Assembly: GCF_000230835.1 (NCBI RefSeq)
Contig: NZ_CM001240.1
Span: 5,416,279 to 5,480,278, forward strand
Length of the DNA stretch: 64,000 nt
Direction of reading: 5' to 3'
Source: Clostridium sp. DL-VIII
GTDB lineage: Bacteria; Bacillota; Clostridia; Clostridiales; Clostridiaceae
Shown here: positions 7,298 to 15,793 of the stretch, in pieces
Numbering within the stretch: position 1 is the first letter of the stretch
Layout: each line of letters starts with the position of its first letter
The notes under the pieces: generated by a model
Seen by the model: only the letters and a program-made list of their open reading frames with translations
Database searches by the model: none
Told to the model about the DNA's origin: nothing
Program-made: the position numbers and the translations under genes

Positions 7298-8443
7298 TTA
7301 TTTATCTAAATATTTATTAAATAATCCAACTAATCCTTTATCACTTTTAAAACCTAACTCCTTCAATCCTTTATCAATAACATTTAATGCATAAACTATT
7401 TTTTCTTCATGTGCATTTTCCCCCATATGTCCTATTCTTAAAATTTCATTATCATATGGCTTTAAGGATGTTATGATTAACGTATTGTATTTTTCTAACA
7501 TATACTGTTTAAGCTTTAGAGCACCTATGCTCTCTGGTATTTTAACTGCTGTAACAGTATTAGAATATCCATCATCTAAAAATAGTTCAAGTCCATATTC
7601 TTTCACGGATTTTCTTGTTGCATCAGCTATCTTTTCATGCCTGTTAAGGACATTTTGAATACCTTCTTCTAAGATATTATCTGCTGCTTTACTCAATCCC
7701 ATAATATCACTTATTGGCATTGTATATGGGAACCATTTATCCTTATAATAATTTTCCCAAATATTTAAATTGCAATAAAAACCTACTATAGGAGTTTTTC
7801 TATTTTTCATTGCTGCCTTAGCTCTTTCACTAATGCTAACCATTGTTAATCCAGCTGGAGCTGAAAATGCCTTTTGAGATCCACCAAGAGCAATATCAAT
7901 TTTCCAATCATCAACTCTTATTTCTTCACCACCCATTGCAGAAACAGAATCAACAACTGTTAAAATTCCATACTCATTTAACAATCTGCATATCTTGGAT
8001 AAATCATTTAAAACGCCTGTTGGTGTGTCACAATGAACTATTGTAGCATATTTAAAATTATGGTCCTGTTCTAAAAATCCTTTTAATTTTTCTATATCTA
8101 TAGCTTTGCTGTAATCATCTGAAAAATATACCCCTTCTCCTCCATAGATTTCAACAAATTCCATAAAACCTCTTCCATAAATTCCATTATCTAAAACAAG
8201 CACCCTATCTCCAGATTCAGTAAGAGATGCACATGCTGCTTCTAACCCTAAAATTCCTTCCCCACTTAATATATAAACAGGATTCTTTGTATTTATTATC
8301 TTTCCAATTTTGTCACAAGTATTTTTATAAAACTCCACAAACTCTTCATCAACGTCTGGATTTGTGGTTATTTTAGCTCTTTCAAATCTTACATTTTCTC
8401 TCACACTTGTAGGACCAGGAGCATAAACAAATTTGTTATTCAT
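7298..8443 (-). CDS. Class V aminotransferase (alanine-glyoxylate / pyridoxamine-pyruvate type)
   Basis: The 381-residue protein has the AGAT-type fold-I layout: PGPTSV near the N-terminus, GEGILGLEAA (about 61-70), VVDSVSAMGGE with the PLP-ring aspartate (Asp165), and GGSQKAF with the Schiff-base lysine (Lys191). Relatives include alanine- and serine-glyoxylate aminotransferases, PucG, and pyridoxamine-pyruvate aminotransferase. ATG start with GAGGAGG. It heads a two-gene unit with an ECF S component. Two overlapping 8-4-8 palindromes lie ~60-90 bp upstream. Given the neighbour, a role in pyridoxamine salvage is possible, but amino-acid transamination cannot be ruled out. Confidence 0.85.
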   Translation of the reverse strand: MNNKFVYAPGPTSVRENVRFERAKITTNPDVDEEFVEFYKNTCDKIGKIINTKNPVYILSGEGILGLEAACASLTESGDRVLVLDNGIYGRGFMEFVEIYGGEGVYFSDDYSKAIDIEKLKGFLEQDHNFKYATIVHCDTPTGVLNDLSKICRLLNEYGILTVVDSVSAMGGEEIRVDDWKIDIALGGSQKAFSAPAGLTMVSISERAKAAMKNRKTPIVGFYCNLNIWENYYKDKWFPYTMPISDIMGLSKAADNILEEGIQNVLNRHEKIADATRKSVKEYGLELFLDDGYSNTVTAVKIPESIGALKLKQYMLEKYNTLIITSLKPYDNEILRIGHMGENAHEEKIVYALNVIDKGLKELGFKSDKGLVGLFNKYLDK

Positions 8444-8499
8444 AAATATACCTCCTCTCTTTTCTTTTGCAATTTAATATTTATAAAATATCATATAAA

Positions 8500-8530
8500 A
8501 TACAATTAGTAAATTGTATCCGTACAATTT
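8500..8530. promoter_or_regulatory. Two overlapping palindromic operators upstream of the aminotransferase
   Basis: ATACAATT-AGTA-AATTGTAT (8500-8519) and AAATTGTA-TCCG-TACAATTT (8511-8530) are both perfect 8-4-8 palindromes sharing one arm. The tandem layout suggests cooperative binding of a dimeric regulator such as a MocR/PdxR-type protein; no such gene is in the window. Confidence 0.6.
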
Positions 8531-8585
8531 TATGCCGTACTTATAAAACTTATTTATCAAAAATTTATAATAATATTTTTCCATT

Positions 8586-8627
8586 AAAAAAGAGAAAGTT
8601 TTAAACAATAATCTTAAAACTCTCTCT
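8586..8627 (-). terminator. Terminator of the L,D-transpeptidase gene
   Basis: AGAG-AGTTTTAA pairs with TTAAAACTCTCT; on the minus strand the stem runs into TTTTTT. Confidence 0.85.
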
Positions 8628-8672
8628 AATATTTAATTTAAATTATCAGTATTTAAAGATAAAATCTTTAAT

Positions 8673-9911
8673 CTAAGAGTAATAGCAAATAACAGGAGTA
8701 CCTACATTAATATTATAATATATAGTCTTTGCTACGTCATATGGTAGGTTCACACATCCATGAGAGCCACTAGTCTTATAAATTTCCCCGCCAAATTCTA
8801 CTCTCCAATTCGCATCATGAAGACCTATATTTCTATTGAAAGGCATCCAAAAACTAACTGGTGAAGCATAATCCTCACCTCTTAGTACAGTATCCTGTAA
8901 CTTAGAATATAGTTTATATACTCCTGCTGGTGTTGCATTACCATTACTTTCATTTCCTGTAACAACATCACCTTCCACAACAAGATAGCCATCCTTATAG
9001 AACCATAAATGCTGTTTTGTCATATCAATCTCCACGTAAGTAGCTCCTACATTGCTAAAATAGCTTGCTGCTGATGTCTGCGCATATATAGGATTCTTCG
9101 TAATGGTTTGTCCACTTTTTATATTATCAATCAATGCTGAAGTTTCCTGTGAACTATCAATTATCCAGCCATGATTATTACCATCATATCCACCACTAAC
9201 CGCTATATTATTTCCTAGCTCTGTAGTATAAGTATTAGCTAAAGCATCCACATAATCCTTCACTTTTGATTCATCGAGTACAATTTGAAAATTTGCATCT
9301 AAACTAATCCAATCCTTTATAGTAGTCCCATCTAAAACCCATGTTAATCCAGCAAATTTATAAGTTATACATGAAGATAAATATTTATTAGCTGTATCCC
9401 TAGCATTAATAATCTCTGGTGAAGTTTCAAAACGTGTAGGATTTTCATAACAGCTCTTCGCTTCTAAATCTATTGTTGTCTCTTTATTTTCAATTGCCTT
9501 AACTATGCTATTATACAATATATCCTTATTAACTTTATTTCCAAGAACTTCTTTTGAGATTACATAGTTATTATTATCATATATTAATCTTGCATTTTGA
9601 GGTTCGACTATTTTACTAGTATCAAAACAAGATAGTTTATCTATATAACTCTTTAATAAATTTGAGTCAAAAGAAACTCCCTTAGTATTATCTGCGTCAT
9701 TCTTTAATTTAATATCTTCTCCATTAATCTGTTCTTTAATTCCATCTCTCTCTTCCAATATTAATGTATATTTTTCATTCGATACCTCATTTTCTTGTAC
9801 ATCTTTTGCAAAAACACCTACTGAATTGATGCATGAAATGAACCCCATAATACATAAGATGCAAGTAAAATACGTTAATCTTATAAACATCTTATTTAAT
9901 CTGCTTCTCAT
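8673..9911 (-). CDS. L,D-transpeptidase (YkuD) with N-terminal peptidoglycan-binding-like domain
   Basis: The 412-residue protein begins with a signal anchor (about residues 9-32). The middle (about 60-270) resembles the PG_binding_4 domain common in clostridial Ldt enzymes. The C-terminal YkuD domain (about 285-410) has the motif SGSHGCVNLPYD with the catalytic Cys and preceding His and Gly, plus an upstream GLHD. These enzymes make 3-3 cross-links between meso-DAP residues outside the membrane. Start is ATG behind GGGGGAG. It is a single-gene unit with a terminator on each side. Confidence 0.9.
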   Translation of the reverse strand: MRSRLNKMFIRLTYFTCILCIMGFISCINSVGVFAKDVQENEVSNEKYTLILEERDGIKEQINGEDIKLKNDADNTKGVSFDSNLLKSYIDKLSCFDTSKIVEPQNARLIYDNNNYVISKEVLGNKVNKDILYNSIVKAIENKETTIDLEAKSCYENPTRFETSPEIINARDTANKYLSSCITYKFAGLTWVLDGTTIKDWISLDANFQIVLDESKVKDYVDALANTYTTELGNNIAVSGGYDGNNHGWIIDSSQETSALIDNIKSGQTITKNPIYAQTSAASYFSNVGATYVEIDMTKQHLWFYKDGYLVVEGDVVTGNESNGNATPAGVYKLYSKLQDTVLRGEDYASPVSFWMPFNRNIGLHDANWRVEFGGEIYKTSGSHGCVNLPYDVAKTIYYNINVGTPVICYYS

Positions 9912-10108
9912 ATTTTTCTCCCCCTAATATATCATAATTTTTTCCACTTAATATTAATTCACTTCCCTCCCTTAAGCTTATTCGTGAGTCGTAAAAAATC
10001 AATTCATAATTATATAGTATTTTTTATCAAATCTCTTTTTGCATTATATACTACTTTCCATTTTTTTACAACTAACCTTTTTCTCTTATTTTAATAAAAA
10101 TTTATTAT

Positions 10109-10140
10109 TAAAGGACATGAACTTTCATTCATGTCCTTTA
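10109..10140. terminator. Hairpin between CheV and L,D-transpeptidase genes
   Basis: TAAAGGACATGAA and TTCATGTCCTTTA form a 13-bp perfect stem around CTTTCA. It lies after the CheV stop on the minus strand; the T-run is short. The rest of 9912-10212 shows nothing I can name. Confidence 0.75.
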
Positions 10141-10212
10141 ACAATATAATTGTATCTTGCTTATTTTATTATAAAACATTATTTCCAGTTATTCTCAAAA
10201 ATTAAACTTCAC

Positions 10213-11112
10213 TTACATATCTAGAAGCTTATCTATTGTATCAACAAGCTCACCTACTTCTGGCTTACTCAATTGCGCATCAGCTTTAACTGATTCTCCT
10301 TTATGTTTTAATTCCGCTGTGATTAATGATGAGAATATTATAACAGGTAATTTTCTTAATTTTTCATCTTCTTTTACTTTTCTTGTAAGTGTAAGACCAT
10401 CCATTTGTGGCATTTCTATATCTGTAATAAGCAATTGCGCTTCACTAGTAAAATTATCTCCTTTTTCTTCTGCCACCCCTTTAAGAAACTCTAATGCTTG
10501 CTTACCATCATCAAAAATTTTCAAATTTCTAAATCCTGCTTTTGTAAGAGTATCTTTTAAAAGTTTTCTAATTAAAGCTGAATCATCGGCTAAAATTAAT
10601 TTCACTCCAGATCTATCCTTATAATCGACTTTTACAATTCTATCTTCACTTATACCAACGCTTGGAGCAATATCTGTAACTATTTTTTCAAAGTCAAGCA
10701 TAAGTATTACTTTTTCACCTAAAAGTATATTCCCAACAGCTAGTGAATTCTCTGATAAATCATCAGGTTTTCTAATTTCACTCCATTTAATACGATGAAC
10801 TCCTACTATATCATCAATATTGAATGAAACTTTAATTTTATTAAATTCGCAAACTATGACTTTATTACCAAGCTTTTTAGTTATTTGTTTTGTTAAAATA
10901 TATTTTAAATCAATTAATGTAAGAATTTCATTTCTACATAATATTAATCCAGCTATCTCAGGCTTAGGATCCGGTAACTTAGTTAAATTTCCTGGCATCT
11001 CTATAACTTCTTTGACCTTTACCACATTAATTGCATAATGATTTCCATTTACAATAAATTCAATTATTTCTAATTCTCCAGTGCCTGATTCTAATAATAT
11101 GTTATTATTCAT
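10213..11112 (-). CDS. cheV: Chemotaxis coupling protein CheV (CheW-receiver fusion)
   Basis: Start chosen at MNNNILLESG (11112), with GAGGGG 10 nt upstream; the longer GTG start has none. The ~299-residue product has a CheW domain (about 10-150, with FIVNGNHYAINVVKVKEVIE) and a response-regulator receiver (about 168-295, with LILADDSALIRKLLKD, the phospho-acceptor in LLITDIEMPQMDG, and FSSLI). CheV couples chemoreceptors to CheA, and its receiver tunes adaptation. No other chemotaxis genes are nearby, which is usual for cheV orphans. Confidence 0.93.
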   Translation of the reverse strand: MNNNILLESGTGELEIIEFIVNGNHYAINVVKVKEVIEMPGNLTKLPDPKPEIAGLILCRNEILTLIDLKYILTKQITKKLGNKVIVCEFNKIKVSFNIDDIVGVHRIKWSEIRKPDDLSENSLAVGNILLGEKVILMLDFEKIVTDIAPSVGISEDRIVKVDYKDRSGVKLILADDSALIRKLLKDTLTKAGFRNLKIFDDGKQALEFLKGVAEEKGDNFTSEAQLLITDIEMPQMDGLTLTRKVKEDEKLRKLPVIIFSSLITAELKHKGESVKADAQLSKPEVGELVDTIDKLLDM

Positions 11113-11235
11113 AGCGCTTCTACCCCTCACTCAAATTTTATATAATGCATAAACTTTATGTATAAGTCAAAAATCGCTCTTTAAATATCATAAAGTTATG
11201 TTAATATGTAATTTTATATTTCTTCCTATGTATTT

Positions 11236-11264
11236 ATTATAATAAATACACATATGTCCAACAA
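11236..11264 (-). promoter_or_regulatory. Possible sigma-A promoter of cheV
   Basis: TTGTTG (11264-11259), 17 nt, TATAAT (11241-11236), about 125 bp upstream of the cheV start. Otherwise 11113-11427 is AT-rich and shows no motif I can name. Confidence 0.45.
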
Positions 11265-11426
11265 CTTGTTTCATTCTACATTTTAAACTTAAATGTCTAA
11301 TTCTATTATCGACAACATATTTTCTTTCTTTATTATAATTATATCATTTATATATAATTAATAGTAACTTTTGAATAGTATATTTATAAACATCCTTTAA
11401 ATAATTAATTTAATTATAACCATAAT

Positions 11427-11474
11427 AAAAACTGCACTTAAACTTTAGTATTTTTATATTATTAAGTGCAGTTT
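11427..11474 (-). terminator. Terminator of the GldA/HcxA-like gene
   Basis: AAACTGCACTTA and TAAGTGCAGTTT pair across a 22-nt loop; on the minus strand the stem is followed by TTTTTA. Confidence 0.85.
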
Positions 11475-11519
11475 GCTTTATTACTACTTCATATTATTTT
11501 CCATGTGAATATTTACATC

Positions 11520-12593
11520 TTATAATTGTACCTTTTCTAAATCCATTATTGCATTATAAATCATTTCTCTTGTTATTTCATAAGGTACATGCTTTATATC
11601 CCCTGTTTCCATTGCTTTGTCGAGAACTTTATTGATATCTTTTTCTTCCACTTCAATATCCGCTAAACAGGTTGGAAGTCCAAGACTCTTATTGAATTTA
11701 TAAACTCTATCACGTTCTTCAAATTGCTTATCACATGTAAGCATGACTAAAACACCATAAGAAACTACTTCGCCATGTAAATGATTTTTTTCTATATTTT
11801 CTAATGTTGTACATCCATAATATACCGAATGTGCAAGACAGCTATTGTAATCATTTATTACAAGAACTGATACAAGTCCCGTAGTGATTATTATATTAAG
11901 GATTACTTGTTCTAATTCCTTTGATACTCTGTTAGCTTTAACATCTTCATAAGCTTTTTTACCATACTTCAAAAGCGGTTCCACACAATTACGGCTTATA
12001 TCAACGCCTAAAAGATTAGTGTGATCAAGTTCATCTCCTCTTGAAGAAAATGTACATTCATATTCCTTAGACAATGCATCGCCAATACCTGCCCAAATAA
12101 AATCACTTGGAGCTTCTGATATTATTTTTGTATTTATGAAACAATGTAAAGCTGGTTTTTTAGGGAAATATAATTCCTTAAATACATGTTCACAATCGTA
12201 AATTACTGTTGTCGCTGTTATTGCTGCACAATTTGAAGCTATAGTAGGGAATACGAACAATGCCTGTCCAGTTTGATCACACATTGTTTTACTTGTATCA
12301 ATACTTCTTCCACCACCTACTGCAAATATCATATCTGCATTCACTACTGCTCTATTATTCTTAAGCATTTCAACATTTTCATATGATGAGTCTCCTCCAA
12401 ACCATACGAAATCAATTATTTCTATATTTGAACCTTTAACCCCTTCTAAAATGGCTTCTTTGGATTTTTCCATTGCTGTTTTTCCTCCAACAACTACTGC
12501 TTTCTTTCCATAAGGTTCACAGATCTTTGGAATTTCATTATAAACCTCCTCTCCTATACTATAACTTGGTAAATATACACTATAATTACTCAC
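11520..12593 (-). CDS. Iron-type alcohol dehydrogenase family protein (GldA/HcxA-like)
   Basis: The 357-residue protein has the glycerol-dehydrogenase fold: the nucleotide motif AVGGGRSIDTSK (about residues 92-103), then metal-ligand positions in GDALSKEYE (Asp), CLAHSVYYG (His) and NHLHGEVVSYG (His). Relatives include glycerol dehydrogenase and E. coli HcxA (YbdH), which reduces 2-oxo acids such as 2-oxobutyrate. GTG start with a GGGGG box. It is the only gene behind a T-box leader whose specifier appears to be AUC (Ile). That control would be odd for glycerol use but would fit a 2-oxo-acid or hydroxy-acid reductase tied to branched-chain amino acids. The substrate is inferred. Confidence 0.82.
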   Translation of the reverse strand: MSNYSVYLPSYSIGEEVYNEIPKICEPYGKKAVVVGGKTAMEKSKEAILEGVKGSNIEIIDFVWFGGDSSYENVEMLKNNRAVVNADMIFAVGGGRSIDTSKTMCDQTGQALFVFPTIASNCAAITATTVIYDCEHVFKELYFPKKPALHCFINTKIISEAPSDFIWAGIGDALSKEYECTFSSRGDELDHTNLLGVDISRNCVEPLLKYGKKAYEDVKANRVSKELEQVILNIIITTGLVSVLVINDYNSCLAHSVYYGCTTLENIEKNHLHGEVVSYGVLVMLTCDKQFEERDRVYKFNKSLGLPTCLADIEVEEKDINKVLDKAMETGDIKHVPYEITREMIYNAIMDLEKVQL

Positions 12594-12624
12594 TTTTTTG
12601 CCCCCTGATTATTTATATTATTTT

Positions 12625-12752
12625 TTATCCGATAGCTAGCATCCGTAACACTCACTCTTCTTCAAGTGGGAGATAACGGCTGCACGCTCCTGGATAAGTT
12701 CAACTAAATTCAGCTGGAGTATAAAACTCCACCTGAAAAGTTTCATTTTATA
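12625..12752 (-). repeat. Repeat R1, copy 2, between the T-box terminator and its gene
   Basis: It shares conserved blocks with 3630-3768. Strong hairpins here are TTCAGCTGGAGT/ACTCCACCTGAA (12709-12737 region) and CACT/AGTG within CCGT...ACGG. It lies in the leader between the T-box terminator and the dehydrogenase start. Confidence 0.6.
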
Positions 12753-13045
12753 AAAAAGGCTTTGTCTCTATTATTTTAGAGACAAAGCCTAAGACTCTGC
12801 GGTACCACTCTACTTGTTACAAAAAAGTAACCTCTCGAACAAAATATCTATAGGAACCCCTATTTAATATTAGGCAATATAACGGTTGCTACCGGTCATG
12901 CTTACACAATAATAATATCTTCAGCTAACTACTCATGAGTGATTTTCAATTCTTTCACAAATCTTATCTCCCAGCAAATGATAAGTTCTCTGCTAAATGC
13001 TATAGAATTTACTTTTCTCAATCTTCGTATTTATTGTTTAACTTT
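12752..13045 (-). ncRNA. T-box riboswitch, specifier probably AUC (isoleucine)
   Basis: On the minus strand the leader has a Stem I with AAAAGTA and AGAGA motifs and a distal GTGAAAG loop. The specifier-loop strand reads GAAA-AUC-AC (codon at 12943-12941), flanked by GAATT and CTCA that pair with AATTC and TGAG of the 5' strand. The T-box core TGGTACCGC lies at 12807-12799. It ends in a terminator whose 14-bp stem AGGCTTTGTCTCTA (12757-12790) is followed by TTTTTT. The UGGU bulge fits a tRNA with discriminator A, as tRNA-Ile has. Uncharged tRNA would favour antitermination. The class is certain; the codon is my reading of the fold. Confidence 0.9.
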
Positions 13046-13051
13046 TCCATA

Positions 13052-13080
13052 ATTATAGACCTGAATTTTCATGATGTCAA
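13052..13080 (-). promoter_or_regulatory. Sigma-A promoter of the T-box transcript
   Basis: Perfect TTGACA (13080-13075), 17 nt, perfect TATAAT (13057-13052), 38 bp past the TelA stop. The T-box unit is thus independent of the operon upstream. Confidence 0.9.
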
Positions 13081-13117
13081 GAAGTTCAAGTAACTTGTAA
13101 CTTCTAACCACATTATT

Positions 13118-14266
13118 TTATTGCTGCCTAATACTTAAAAGTTTATTTTTCAACTGCTCCTCGATATTATGTAACTCTACTTCAGCAGCCTTACGCTTCT
13201 CTCGACCTTCTGTTTGAATTCGAAGTACTTCGTCAAGAGTTGTAATTAATGATTCATTAGTATTTTTAAGAGTTTCAATATCTACAATTCCTCTTTCAGA
13301 CTCCTTAGCAGTTTCTATAGTTGACATTTTTAAAGTTTCTGCATTTTTACGTAAAAGTTCATTAGTCATATTTGTCACTTCATTTTGAACCTTAACTGCA
13401 TTGTTAGAATGTGCTACTCCTAGGGCAAGTACAATCTGACTCTTCCAAAGTGGAATAGTATTAACGATAGTAGATTGTATTTTCTCAGACATTAGAGAAT
13501 CATTATTCTGTACCAATCTAATTTGAGGTGCCATTTGGAGAGAAATCATTCTAGTTAATTCTAAATCATGAATTTTCTTTTCAAAGCGGTTGCAAAGAGA
13601 CATAAAATCATTTGTTGCCTGTGCATCTTCTGGTAGTCCACTTACTCTTGCTCTTTCCGCTAAAACTGGCAGTTCTTCTTTTTCTAATTTTTGAAGTTTC
13701 TTCTTTCCTGCTAATATATACATTGAAAGCTCTTTAAAATATACTTTATTTATTTCATACATCTTATCTAGCATTGCAACATCTTTTAAAAGTTGTATTT
13801 GATGATTTTCAAGTGAACTGCAAATTTTATTTATATTCCCTTCAACCTTCTCATACTTTGCTCTCATATGAGAGACTTTTTCTGAAGTTTTTTTAAATAA
13901 ACCAAAGAGCCCTTTTTTCTCTTCACCTGCATCAAAATTTTTTAATTCAACTACTACGTTAGATAACATTTCTCCTACTTCACCTAAGTCCTTAGTCTTT
14001 ACATTATTTAAAGCTGTCTCAGAGAAATCCGCGATCTTCTTTTGCGCTCCTACCCCATACTGCAAAATTGAATTTGTATTAGTTATATCAATTTTCTCCA
14101 CAAATTCATCTACCATCTTTTTTTCTTCTACTGTTAAATTACCTTCATCAAAAGCTTCTGCCTGATTTATTTCTTCCTTTACTTTAGAAATTGGTGCTTC
14201 CTCTTTAAAAGGTTCAAAGGTTAAGCTTGGCGTAACTTCAATATCTTCTTTAAATTCATCATTCAC
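13118..14266 (-). CDS. TelA/YaaN family toxic-anion-resistance protein
   Basis: The 382-residue, mostly helical and charged protein has the TelA family pattern: a soluble coiled-coil body with LWKSQIVLALG near residue 274 and long helices with many Lys/Glu to the end. The GTG start has AAGGAGG upstream. TelA-like proteins were linked to tellurite resistance and, in other Firmicutes, to envelope-antimicrobial tolerance; the biochemical role is unsettled. It is co-transcribed with the XpaC-family gene 50 bp upstream, a pairing common in Firmicutes. No other ter genes are seen here. Confidence 0.88.
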   Translation of the reverse strand: MNDEFKEDIEVTPSLTFEPFKEEAPISKVKEEINQAEAFDEGNLTVEEKKMVDEFVEKIDITNTNSILQYGVGAQKKIADFSETALNNVKTKDLGEVGEMLSNVVVELKNFDAGEEKKGLFGLFKKTSEKVSHMRAKYEKVEGNINKICSSLENHQIQLLKDVAMLDKMYEINKVYFKELSMYILAGKKKLQKLEKEELPVLAERARVSGLPEDAQATNDFMSLCNRFEKKIHDLELTRMISLQMAPQIRLVQNNDSLMSEKIQSTIVNTIPLWKSQIVLALGVAHSNNAVKVQNEVTNMTNELLRKNAETLKMSTIETAKESERGIVDIETLKNTNESLITTLDEVLRIQTEGREKRKAAEVELHNIEEQLKNKLLSIRQQ

Positions 14267-14317
14267 TTTTAATTCCTCCTTCTCATGGTTAGCTGTTTTC
14301 TTTCCTAGTGATGTATA

Positions 14318-15520
14318 CTATTCCTTCTCAAAATCTTTTTTAGTTAATCCTTCCTGCGTAAATAGTGTCTCAAGAACTGAAATATCTGTAGATATATCTA
14401 AAGCAATTTCTTCAAATAAATCATCTAATAATTTTTCAAAAGCAGCATTTATGCTATCTATAGCTTTCTCTATTTCACTTTTTGCATTTTTTATATTATC
14501 TCCTTGAACTGTCTGCTCCGTTAATTCCTTATACGCATTTACTAATTTCAAGGTCATTGGAAGATAGTGATTGATAAACTTATTAACTTCTGTCAGCTTT
14601 CGAGGATTATGCTCTATATTTCTAAAAATTTGACTTACAATATTTTTAAGCTTATTTAACTTTTCTGAAACTTCCTTCTCCTGTATGCAATCACTTACGT
14701 TTCCTATTTCTTCAATATAATTTTTTCCTATTTCAATCGTATCTCTCAACGCTTTCTTTGCTGGGTTATTTATTTCTTCTTTTAATTTATTTTCTCTTCT
14801 TAGTTCTTCTTCCTCGCGTTCCTTCAGAACTTTTTGAGCATTCAGATAATTTTCATAAGTTTCATTATTTAACATAAAGTAAGTCTGCTCATCATCTATA
14901 TGTGCTTGTGGGAACATATCCAATTCAATCATCTTTTTTAAATCTTTGACAACAAATTTATTTTTCATTCTAATTGACTCAGCTAATTCTTCAATTGGGC
15001 AATAATATTTTCCTCCAAGACAAGTAACGTATTCCTTAAAACGCTTCACTCTCTTCCTCAAATATCTTCCTCTTAAGGTCAAAACTACACTTGCTGAAAA
15101 AAAAGCCACCATAATTCCAAGACTAACATAATTAAAAGTTGCGAATCCCACCATAATTGATGTAAGTATTGAATAAACAATTAACAAAATTCCAAGAGTT
15201 CCGCTTCCAATTGCTCCAAATACGGTATATAAAATACCAGATATACTTCCAACAGGCCTTTTAGCTATATACATATCTTTAGTCTTCTTATCTTTTATAG
15301 TTATATTATTAAACTCTTCATAATTATCATTTACTTTATATTTCAGTTTTTTATTTAAATGATGTGATTTATCTTTAATCTTTATTTTAACTTCATTTAT
15401 GGTGCTTTCAGTTTTGTCATTAATATCTTTTTTTATTCCCGCAAAATCTATAGCATCAAATGCATTTTTAACTGTATCCCTAATTTGATCTTCTAAATTA
15501 GAAAAATCTTTTCTGCCCAT
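14318..15520 (-). CDS. XpaC-family membrane protein (5-bromo-4-chloroindolyl phosphate hydrolysis protein)
   Basis: The 400-residue protein has a soluble N-terminus (1-90), two close membrane helices (about 95-148, with SGILYTVFGAIGSGTLGILL), and a long C-terminal region rich in Lys/Glu with coiled-coil character (about 215-400). The layout matches the XpaC family, which nearly always precedes telA. ATG start with TTGGAGG. The family name reflects an old plate phenotype; it does not look like a hydrolase, and its function is unknown. The 270 bp upstream show no motif beyond AT-rich promoter-like DNA. Confidence 0.82.
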   Translation of the reverse strand: MGRKDFSNLEDQIRDTVKNAFDAIDFAGIKKDINDKTESTINEVKIKIKDKSHHLNKKLKYKVNDNYEEFNNITIKDKKTKDMYIAKRPVGSISGILYTVFGAIGSGTLGILLIVYSILTSIMVGFATFNYVSLGIMVAFFSASVVLTLRGRYLRKRVKRFKEYVTCLGGKYYCPIEELAESIRMKNKFVVKDLKKMIELDMFPQAHIDDEQTYFMLNNETYENYLNAQKVLKEREEEELRRENKLKEEINNPAKKALRDTIEIGKNYIEEIGNVSDCIQEKEVSEKLNKLKNIVSQIFRNIEHNPRKLTEVNKFINHYLPMTLKLVNAYKELTEQTVQGDNIKNAKSEIEKAIDSINAAFEKLLDDLFEEIALDISTDISVLETLFTQEGLTKKDFEKE

Positions 15521-15793
15521 GCTCTTTCCTCCAAATTATTTTCTTACAATTTGCAATATTATATGAACACAATATAGAATAGAACAACAAATAACCTTAT
15601 TAAACTCGCAATATTTCTTGTAATTGTCATAATATTTTTGCTTTATTATATCTCATTCCCGTACAAATTACAATTTGTCGCAAATCATTCTTTTACTAAA
15701 TAAAGCTCAATAAAAAATAACAAGTATATTTTTTATCATTCTACATCGCTTATATACCGAGCTATTTATTTTCACATATCTAAAGTAAAATAC

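Noticed and set aside
12930..12945. ATG or CTC as T-box specifier
   Set aside because: These bases pair with TGAG of the 5' strand below the loop. AUC is the triplet left in the loop and is followed by AC as in known T-boxes.
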